Shown: in pieces, positions 1-20,200 of the stretch
Layout: every line of letters begins with the position of its first letter
Numbering within the stretch: the first letter of the stretch is position 1
Assembly: GCF_032118995.1 (NCBI RefSeq)
Contig: NC_092648.1
Coordinates: 16,458,450-16,522,449, forward strand
Reading direction: 5' to 3'
DNA length: 64,000 bases
From: Asterias amurensis
Taxonomy: Eukaryota; Echinodermata; Asteroidea; Forcipulatida; Asteriidae
Position numbers and translations under genes: made by a program
Notes under the pieces: model-generated
The model's database searches: none
The model's input: only the letters and a program-made list of their open reading frames with translations
Told to the model about the DNA's origin: nothing

Positions 1-10542
<10,542 letters not shown>

Positions 10543-10772
10543 AGCCGTGCATATAAATGGTTTAAAGATCTTAAGACACCTAGATTAAAAGGGTGCGGGT
10601 TTTCGAAACAACTCTTTATAAACTTGACTCCGTTTTGATGAAGACTATAAGGTCATTTTAGTAATATCAATCAATCAAATGAATGATAAATTCGGCATAA
10701 AAGTTTGTAAGTTAACAATTGCCTATTTATTTTGAGATCAGAAAAAAAACATATTTTATTCTGATCACGGTT
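10543..10772 (+). other. RTK-A 3' UTR and end of duplicated block
   Basis: The variant poly(A) signal ATTAAA lies at 10584-10589, about 42 bases after the stop. RTK-B has canonical AATAAA at the equivalent place (28281-28286). Similarity to RTK-B continues past the stop and ends abruptly after CTGATCACGGTT at 10772 (28472 in B), which marks the downstream edge of the tandem duplication. Confidence 0.65.
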
Positions 10773-11460
10773 CTGAAAAAAAGTCACACCAGAGGATGTT
10801 TTTCTCTCAATGAGAAAATCCTATCTGCCTTTCAACATTTACAGATCAACAAATAAGTTTTGGTTTGATGTAGAAAAAAAGGCAATTTAATTGTTTCTGG
10901 TCTGGTCTTTTAACAAATAGTTGGTGTCTTAAAAAAAAAAAAAAAAGAGCTACACGCCATGCCATGTCTTGTGAATTTTCCTGCAAGTTTCAAGCCCTGA
11001 TTTGACAGTCAACATTTTCTGCACATCACATGCAGCGCCTGTACCCATCCCAGTGTACAATGTATAGCATTCGCTGCAACGCCTGTAACAAGTGTAGCAT
11101 TAAACAGCCGTTGATGGACATCCACCCACAACGCGTCACCAGCAAACCGAACAACTAACAATTAAACGAACACGTTCCCTTATGAGGCGCCAAGTGTAAA
11201 CTTATTATTTAACGCAACTATTTACAACTATCTCACCAAGTCGACTTACAGAAACTAAGAAGTTGACTTAACAGCCTGAACACGCGTTGAGATGTGTGTG
11301 TATCAAACCTTGTGCACCACTATGAGAGCACTCTATTTCCTAGTCTGTATGTTGCTTTTTAATTTTACGTTTGCGGGCTAAAACTAAATGTAATACTGTA
11401 ATGCCCCTTTAAATGATGTTTGACCAGGCAAAGATATAAAGTAGGTTCCAACGGTTACAA

Positions 11461-11921
11461 AATATTAGTATGATTAGCCCGTGCTTAGCCCGCTCAGGGG
11501 GGTTCCATTGTTTGTGATTAAGTTTACTTCATTATCATTATGTTTGACAACTTGGACCGAGCACCTCTGGGTCAAAAGATGTTTTGGAGTTTTCTTAACT
11601 TTACAAAATTATGATGTCACTTAACCATTGCTTCGTCCTTCGGATGGGACGTAAAGCCGTTGGTCCCATGTGTTATGTAACGCATATAAAAGAAACCCAG
11701 TGTACTTATCGAACAGAGAAGGATTTCGCCCCGGTGTTCCCGGTCCGATCGGCAGCAAAATTGCGCCACAGCACCTTGTAAAGCATTACATGGTGCTACC
11801 AGAATATTAGTATGATTAGCCCGTGCTTAGCCCGCTCATGGGGGTTCCATTGTTTGTGATTAAATTTACTTCATTATCATTATGTTTGACAACTTGGACC
11901 GAGCCACTCTGGGTCAAAAGA
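11461..11921 (+). repeat. 119-bp direct repeat pair (11461-11579 and 11803-11921)
   Basis: Both copies run from AATATTAGTATGATTAGCCC to GGGTCAAAAGA with the same length and only a few differences. A weaker third echo (TTGGATCGGGCACCACTAGG, GGTTCCAAACG, TTAGCCCGG) follows at about 12115-12205. The 220-bp segment between the copies is SINE-like. Confidence 0.7.
11605..11800 (+). mobile_element. SINE-like / retroposon fragment
   Basis: The segment contains CTTCGGATGGGACGTAAAGC, CGTTGGTCCCATGTG, AAGAAACCCAGTGTACTTAT, GGATTTCGCCCCGGTGTTCC and GGCAGCAAAATTGCGCCACA. From memory this order is a dispersed retroposon signature in many marine invertebrates. No poly(A) or target duplication was defined, and it sits between the two 119-bp direct repeats. 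Confidence 0.45.
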
Positions 11922-13465
11922 ATTACGGATTTATTTTAAACACATGTCATGACACGGCGAAACGCGCGAATATGAGGGTGGGTTTTCCCGTTATTTTCTC
12001 CAGGCTAAATTTTCACAGGTTTGTTATTTGATATAGAAATTTTGATACACGAAGTGTGGGCCTTGGGCAATACTGTTTACCGAAAGGGACCAATGGCTTT
12101 AAGTCATGTTTGACGCCTTGGATCGGGCACCACTAGGGCAGGAGATGTTAAGGAGGTTCCAAACGATACATAATTAGTATAAGCTTAGCCCGGTTTTGGG
12201 TTCCAGTATTTTCTTATTTTATGTAAATAACATTATATGCGCTAAAGGAACACGTTGCCTTGGATCGGACGAGTTGGTCTATAAAAAGCGTTTGTAACCG
12301 TTTGTTTCGAATACATAATGGTTGGAAAGATGTTGTAAAAGTAGAATAAAATGATCCACACAAATTTGCCTCGAAATTGCGTGGTTTTCCTTTTACTTTG
12401 CGAACTAACACGGTCGGCCATTTTTGGGAGTCATAAAAAACAGGATCTATGGAAAAGCTGTAAATAAAAACCATGTCGAAATATACCATTGCTATTCAAT
12501 AGAGACGTATTGTAGTCACTTTGGTTGGGGAGTGAGGAAACTAGTAAAACACACATAAATCACAGTGCTGGCTGGGACATAATTTTATGCACCTGGCAAA
12601 TCTATGCATGGATATTCTTTAGAAGGCTTTGTTTGTTTGAATAGATTCACATGGTTCGTTGAATATAAGGGGGTTGGTTGTGGCGACAACAACCTTTTTA
12701 TCCTTTTGACAACCATCATATAATATTGTAACTTCACGGCTCATGGTTGCACTTTGGTATTGTCACTTTTCAACTCGGCTCTACGTTCCATACATACATT
12801 TTGTTATAAATTTTTTTCATTGTGTAAAGGCTTATAGTTTGCTGAATAATATGACGAAAACAAACTTTTATCCGTTTGAACTGAATTCATGATTTATTGT
12901 CTCAATCTTCTCACGTAGTTATTACGTAGGGTCAAAACCTATTTTGCAAGTACATGTACACCATGTAGTGTAAGTTGGACGCAGTTTGCTAACAGCCATT
13001 AACCTTTTTTAAATAAAATCAGTAAATTAATAATTTTGCTTGTTACATAAAATAAAAGTGAAGAGGATGCCTGAATTGACTAATACAATCGGAGTTGGAC
13101 GAGGTGTAGACTTGATTCAAGTCTTAGATTGTGGTTATTCTTCTGCATCCCAGGCACAAAAAACGCCCCACATTATTAGCGATCACGCGGGCCCTAACTC
13201 GCAATCTCAATTTGCAACGTGTGCAGGCTGTGTATAAGTAAACTGTAAGTCGACTTGGTGAGATAAATTATGTCAGTAAGTGGACTTAACATTTGATCTA
13301 AGTCGACTTGATGAGATAAATTATGTTATTAAGTCAACTGATAGTTTTGAGTCATCATGACGTAACTCACACGGTTTCTTCTCCTAATAAATCGCTAACT
13401 ATGTGTGAAGTTTCAAGTTCATACGAGTTTGGGAAAGGCGCTTTTTTTAGCGGACAAGGGACGCT

Positions 13466-13609
13466 GAGAAGAAGAAGAAGAAGAAGAAGAAGAAGAAGAA
13501 GAAGAAGAAGAAGAAGAAGAAGAAGAAGAAGAAGAAGAAGAAGAAGAAGAAGAAGAAGAAGAAGAAGAAGAAGAAGAAGAAGAAGAAGAAGAAGAAGAAG
13601 AAGAAGAAG

Positions 13610-13639
<30 letters not shown>
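13466..13639 (+). repeat. (GAA)n microsatellite, about 58 units
   Basis: About 174 bases of uninterrupted GAA triplets. Reading frames through it give poly-Arg, poly-Lys or poly-Glu on one strand and poly-Leu, poly-Phe or poly-Ser on the other. These are artefacts of the repeat, not genes. Confidence 0.97.
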
Positions 13640-13641
<2 letters not shown>

Positions 13642-13676
13642 TGAAGAAAAAGAAGAAAAAAACGAACAAAAATAAG

Positions 13677-15380
13677 AGGTGTTCCGGGCTGTTGGCCCGA
13701 ACACCTAAAAAACGAGCAAAAATAAGAGGTGTTCGGGTTCAATACCCGAACACCTAAAAAGAAAAAAAAAACGAACAAAAATAAGAGGTGTTCCGGGCTG
13801 TTGGCCCGAACACCTAAAAAACGTGGATCAAAAATAATGATTTTTTGAAATAATAATTTGAATTTTTATTACTCAAGAATGGATGACGTCATCATGACCT
13901 AACTAACACATTGTTCCACTCCTAATGCATATCTAACTATGTGCGAAGTTTCAAGTTCATACGAGTTTGGGAAGTGTGCTTTTGTTCGAGGACAAGGGAC
14001 GAAGAGAAGAAGAAGATGAAAATCTGGATTGTTTTATTGATTTGTTTGTACTAAAGTTTTGTTTAATCCGGCAGTTTTTTTTAGCAAGACCACTCCTAAT
14101 TGCTTGGGCCTTATGCTTTAACCATTCTGTTTTCTTTGAATGTTTTGTATTGTAACATCCATGTCTGTGCATGGAGGTAGAAATAGATTAGTTTACGTAA
14201 CGTCCTTTCCTACTAGAGAAAGTTTAAAAGAGCTTATGTTATTCCAGAGATTTTTTTTCTTCAAAGTATTTAAATCAGAATAACTTGGACAGTTGTTTTA
14301 ACAAATAATCAAAACAATTGATGATTATGCTAAGTTCAAGAAGTAATAGATATTGTAATACTGACGTGAATTCCGTGGGCCCAAAACGCCCTTCACCCGG
14401 GGGGAGTGGTCGATCGATGTAACGTCTCGATTCTTCTCGGTGTTTAACCAAAACATGACCAATGTTCGTCATTTTGTACTGTTGTTTTCTCACATAATTA
14501 AAAGTCCCATGAATCACTGAAGTAGGTGGCCATCTCAGCGAAACTTCGTCTTCAATTACACATTGACCATTAAGCCATCAGAAGGGTAACATTTGAACAA
14601 TTTGACGCCGAAGATTGAGAGGAAATCGTTTTCGCAGTGTTCTGCATAAATACAGCTATATAGCTCTATGCATATCACGCTATGGCACAGAGTACAATAA
14701 ACTTGGCAGCATGCCACCAAATAAAGTATGCCTAATACACTACACGTGTACGCCACACGTGTTACGCACAACCAATGGGGAAATTTCGTAGTTCTTTATA
14801 CATGAAATTATGAATTTTCAAACTCGATTTTGAACCAGAAGACGAAATCAAAATGGGATCATGTCTGCGAGGCATTTACGGAGTTTTTAACGAACTTTCC
14901 GATGATGTGTCGATTGTAACAATCCATCATGTAGATCAAAAGTTATGATTTTTTGAAATAATAAACTTAGAAAATTCATAACTCCAGAATTGATGACGTC
15001 ATCGTGACGTAACTCACACGGTTTCTTCTCCTAATAAATTGCTAATTATGTGTGAAGTTTCAAGTTCATACGAGCTTGGAAAAGGCGCTTTTGTTAGCGG
15101 ACAAGGGACGGTCAGAAGAAGAAGAAGAAGTATGAAGAAAAAGAAAAAAAAACCGAACAAAAATAAGAGGTGTTCCGGGCTGTTGGCCCGAACACCTAAA
15201 AAGAAAAAAAACCGAACAAAAATAAGAGGTGTTCCGGGCTGTTGGCCCGAACACCTAAAAAGAAAAAAAAAACGAACAAAAATAAGAGGTGTTCCGGGCT
15301 GTAGGCCCGAACACCTAAAAAGAAAAAAAACTTAACCGAACAAAAATAAGAGGTGTTCCGGGCTGTTGGCCCGAACACCT
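13677..15380 (+). repeat. Seven stem-loop repeats (AGGTGTTC...GAACACCT)
   Basis: Near-identical 30-bp hairpins lie at 13677-13706, 13726-13755, 13786-13815, 15168-15197, 15227-15256, 15287-15316 and 15351-15380, spaced 50-64 bp within two clusters and separated by A-rich linkers of the type AAAAACGAACAAAAATAAG. The usual form pairs GGTGTTC and GGGC with GCCC and GAACACC around a TGTTG loop, leaving one C bulged. The second unit instead has GGTGTTCGGGT facing ACCCGAACACC, a perfect stem with altered inner base pairs. Confidence 0.85.
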
Positions 15381-17209
15381 AAAAAAGATGGCGGTATTTA
15401 TATGCCTATGAGTAATACCATACGCTGCCTAGTTTTAGGGAGTAAGACAGATCTGCTGTCAGATTGTCGTTGTTAGCAACCATTGACGCTCCAGTAGCAT
15501 AAAATGACAATCTTCTTACCCCAGTTTTTGCTTTCGTTGGCTTTATCCGACAGAATATTTTGATTCCTTGCTTAACCATCGTCTTAAGATATATTCCATT
15601 CTATATCTTAGGATGAATTCATGCCCACTTCAGTCACAACAAGATCAAAAGAGCCGTTTGTAGTTACATTTGTACACCGAGAGACGTTTACTGTGCACAC
15701 CAAATCAATCACCAAAAATGCCAGGGAAATTTCAGTAATGAATGTGCGCCCTCTATCGGCAAAATTTCGTTCAATTCATTAGAGTATAATTTATTTAATT
15801 CTGGACTACTATTTTATTACTAAAATAACTTTTGATTTTTAAACGAAATATAAAATGACAAGGATCTAAGTGGTGGGTAGCCGTGTTATTTTAGGTAGTT
15901 GCAAAAAGCAATCATGTAGAACTCGTATAGCAACAACTAGACTACTTCAAAGGTTAAACAAAATGTAACCGGTTATAAAATAAACCACTTGAATAAACCA
16001 ATTAAAACTGAATGCTATGGGGGAACTCTCTTATAGAAAAACTCAATTAAACAAGATCGAATAGGGTAAAGACACGATGAGAAGCAAATAAACAGGAACA
16101 GTGACTCAAAGTGGTAGGTTTATCATTAAACAAAAAGTACCAAATAACTTATAAATCAATGACCAAAAGCCAACAACAAAAATTAGCCGAAATTAATGGA
16201 TGGACTTGGGGAGCTTAATATTCTTGAAGCCAAGTGAAACCTAAACAATCGCTAGAAAAGCACTTTTCTACACACATCGAGAATCGAAACAGTCCAGGTT
16301 TCACCTCGTGATTATATTTTGTCATCTAGTACGGTTCTAATATTTGTATTCATGTGAAAGTAAAACCTATAGCTCTTCGTTCAAAGTTGGAATGAGAAGA
16401 AAGGAAAACATTTCATGTTGGTTCCCGCCCCCATATTTTCCTTATCAAAGGTAGGCATAATATATCAACTTCTTTCAAGAAGTTTCGATTTTTAAATAAA
16501 AACACAAAATTTTCTTCTAAAGGGGGGGGGGGCCTACAATGAAAAGAGATAGCTACAGCTTTGTGATTGTTTCCAAAGTAAACATTCGTTTCAATCAAAA
16601 GGGCCTTTCACTTTCTTCACACGAATTTTCCCAGTAAATAATGAAAGTCTTTGCCAACTATCCATATCGAATTAACCATTCATTATGTGTAATTACCTGT
16701 GTTTATGTTGGAGGTCTCATAGTAGGCCTTCGTGTATAAGAGAAGGAACAGCAATATCTCAAAAGACAGAACCTGCTATTGCGAGTAGGAAGAAGCACAT
16801 AACATGAGATGATGTTGGGATAAATCGAAAGGATTTCTGGTGAGTAAATAATAATTTTGACATCCAGTTTTAACGACCACAACATATAACAGCAGTTGAT
16901 GAAACACTTTGTTTAACTTGAATACGAACGAGCTTTAACCATTGAGAGAACATGAAGGTGGCGATTTGTTGATTCAATTGATATTGTTTTTGAGGCCACA
17001 TCACACAGGGTTTTTACAGGTAACTTGGAGGCAACCAACTGCATGCTGATTGAACACTTCGTGCAGCACGAAGGCATATTTACCAGATAAACTTTCCAAC
17101 AACATCCCGAGTGGAACTATGTGTAAATTGCCTCGTGAGATTATGAAATAGCCCCATTCTTAAAAATTGTTTCGGTTTTTTTTTATATAGAAAAATCGAC
17201 CGCAGCCAT

Positions 17210-20200
17210 ATGCAATGCTCGATGATTGAGATGACGTCACTGTTGGTTATTATCGCGATGGGACAAGCCTTTTTCAGGTTGACTCATGCAGGCAAGTTAC
17301 GTTATAAAGTGATTAGGCTCTACTTGAGTTCAAAGGAAAATTGTGTTTCAGTTATGACTATATAATTATAAGCAACAAAGGTGGTTGGATTCATTTACAT
17401 TTCTAATAATTTAAACTTTTAGGACAGTTGTAAACAACAACAACAACAACAACTATCAAGTAACATTGGCTCCTCCCACCCAATGGGCAAGTATTTCATA
17501 CTTTTATGTCGTCAATATTGTTGAGGGCATTAGGGCCTATTTGTATGTGGAGGGTTTCTTGAATAATGTTTACCCTCACAGCTGTTTGCTGCCGTTAAAT
17601 GTAATATTAATAAATTATAGTTCAGAATTTGAATTGCAGGTGACTTTGCGATATTCGTGGATATAAAAAATGTAACAATATCGGTAGGAAGCATGGATAA
17701 GGAACTAGCCGACGCAGTGACGATACCTCTCGAAGGGCTGATAAACCCTGTGGATGTTGACTATGACCCCGTGGAAAAAATGGTGTACTGGGATGACCTC
17801 AGAACTAAGCCTGCGGCAACTATTTCCCGGGCACGTCTTGACGGCAGCCACCAAGCCATTGTTGTAAATGGACTTGATTGTGAGTTATATATAAGTTTCA
17901 AAATAACTTCAACAGGCACTTGAGACCTTTGGTAATTTATTGTCAAAGACCTGTCTTCTCACTTGCGACTAGGGTACATAAATTATGCATAAAAAGTTTG
18001 AACTCACTATTGGTCGTCGAAGTTGCGAGAGACTAATGGAAGAAAAAAAACCTTGTCGCACAAGTTGTTTGCTTTCAGATGCTTGAATTCGAGACCTCAG
18101 TTGAGGTCTCGAAACCAATTCAAAATATATTTTACTGACAAATTACTTCTTTCTCAAAAATTACGTTACTTCATCAGAGGGAGTCGTTTCTCACAATGTT
18201 TTTCAGCTCTCCATTGCTCGTTACCAAGTAAGTTGTTACGCTAGCAATTATTTTGAGTAAGAACCAACAGTGTCAATGCCTTTAAGAAGGAAGAAACATG
18301 ATTTCATGTAAGCTGGGGGTAGTGATTTTTTTACTGCATGGTTGGTACTTGCATTTTGATTTTGGAGTTGACGAAAACAAACAGTGGTACTGAAATCATT
18401 TTTTTTTAGATCCGGACAGGCTGACCTTGGACATTGAAGGCAGGATGATTTACTGGACAGAAATTGAATTGGGGTACATTGCGAGAGCTCCGATGAATGG
18501 TACAGGAACCGTTGAGATTATTGTGGAGGATCTTGTCAATCCCAGAGAAATCCTATTTGATCAGGTCTTAAAGTAAGTAAATCCATAAGTGGGGAATTAT
18601 ACAGATAGCACATTTTACTCTCAATTTTGTTTGCATCCATAATAATTGTACACGCCCTGAAGGCCATTCTTTAGAGTTTGCGTCCAATGGGAAACATTAG
18701 TTTGTAGTATAGCACCAAGGCCAAGAAAAGGGCACCCAAAGTCCAATGACATTCGTGTAATTCCATAAATGCTTTATTATCCCCCATACTGTATTGAACC
18801 GTACCAGTTTGCCTTTTTAATAAACAATTAATGATTTCATCCAGTAAAAACAACCTGATTATTACCAAATCAGCGAACCGAGCTGAGAACAAGTTGCAAC
18901 AGATAGAACCACAAACCGAGAGGACGTTGCCATGATACATCACGACACACAGACACTTCAATTTCAAATTTAGTGCAATATACATTTGAGTGCAAAAGAT
19001 TTGGGTTGTGATGAGACATACTCGTAATTGAATACCTTTAAAGATTCTCTGTCTCTCACGCATCATGTTTTATTTTATTTTTAACTTAACTATTTCAGGA
19101 ATATCTACTGGACCTGTGTATTAAAAACGAATGGTACAATCGGAAAATCAGACTCAAACGGTAGAAATAAGACGATCATCGTTGTGGGGAATTTACTTCA
19201 GCCAAATGGGTTAGCTATTGATTATGAAGGTAAGATCTTACTAAAGAACACAACTAGTTTACCCAATATGAAAACAAGTGACACGAAGCACGAATACTGT
19301 TTGTATCAAGGCGAAAAGTAATTCCTCTGCCAATCGTTGGGCAACAAATACTGTAGAAAAGGTGTCTTTAATAGTGACCATTAGCAGAAAGCTACTTACA
19401 TCAGGGTAAAAATGACTGTATGGACCACTACTGACTTACCAGGGGTGATCATTAGCACGCGATGCATGCTATGTGTATCACAAGTGAGAAATTAATCTGT
19501 CTTAAATTGCATGCCACAGTCGGATAAAATGCCTGAGAAACAAAATAATGATTAATTCTTAAGGGGGAATGCCACCACTATACAATTGCAACACATTTTT
19601 ATCAATACACTCACAGACTGCATTTGTCCAAGTTTGGCTACAGCGTGGGAGAAAATTATCTTTGTACATTTTTTTTATATTGACCATCTGATCGTCAGAT
19701 GACCATTGTCCACCATACATGAGCATATTGAGAAGGTGCAAATTTGTAAAATATAACTACAATGTTCACTACAGATGAAGCGGTCATTGATCGCAGATCA
19801 TGCGGTGTGGGATAAGGGTTTAGTTTGAACAAGTTTGGTTTACATCTGTTGAATAACTTCGATTTTCCTTTTTTTTACCCGAAGAAAGAAACCTACTTTG
19901 CACCGCTAATTTACCATTAAAGCAATTATTCATTCTCTAAAACGTTTATAGAAGAACAACTGTACTGGATTGATGATAACTTTCCTCCTAAAATCGAAAA
20001 GAGTGACCTATCCGGCAACGAAAGAGCTCTGGTGACAGAATTGCAACTATTTCTTAAACCTTTTGATCTGGAGATATACGGGGACCAACTGGTCTGGACC
20101 GACCGAAACCATTACAAGATATTGCACGTGCGGAAGAGCGGCAGAGGGGGTTCCTCACCGTATGAGTCTGAAACAAAGAACGCAATGACCGGAGGATTAC

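Larger units (their letters stand above)
13340..15380 (+). repeat. Three copies of a ~130-bp repeat leading into GAA tracts
   Basis: Copies at about 13352-13466, 13880-14010 and 14990-15115 share GACGTAACTCACACGG, ACTATGTGTGAAGTTTCAAG, TTCATACGAG and GCGGACAAGGGACG, and each runs directly into GAAGAAGAAG. The second and third also begin with the palindrome TGACGTCA. In the first and third, the GAA tract is followed by TATGAAGAAAAAG and then by stem-loop units. This looks like repeated 3' ends of one retroposon family, or a locally amplified composite repeat. Confidence 0.6.
10773..17209. other. Intergenic spacer between the RTK copies, no gene recognised
   Basis: I find no convincing exon on either strand. 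Content: a 15-base poly(A) run near 10932, a direct-repeat pair with a SINE-like segment between (11461-11921), a GAA expansion, three ~130-bp repeats each ending in GAA triplets, and seven stem-loops (to 15380). From about 15400 to 17180 the sequence is AT-rich and unremarkable apart from a G run at 16522-16532. Upstream regulatory sequence for RTK-B should lie in the last kilobase; I recognise no TATA box or other core element. Confidence 0.6.

Noticed and set aside
13323-13778. Frames of 85-144 codons of poly-Arg, poly-Leu, poly-Ser and poly-Phe
   Set aside because: All arise from the GAA microsatellite read in different frames and strands.
17228-17240. CRE-like TGACGTCA as an RTK-B promoter element
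   Set aside because: It overlaps the signal-peptide codons; the same 8-mer also occurs in nearby repeats (13884, 14993), so it is weak evidence of regulation.
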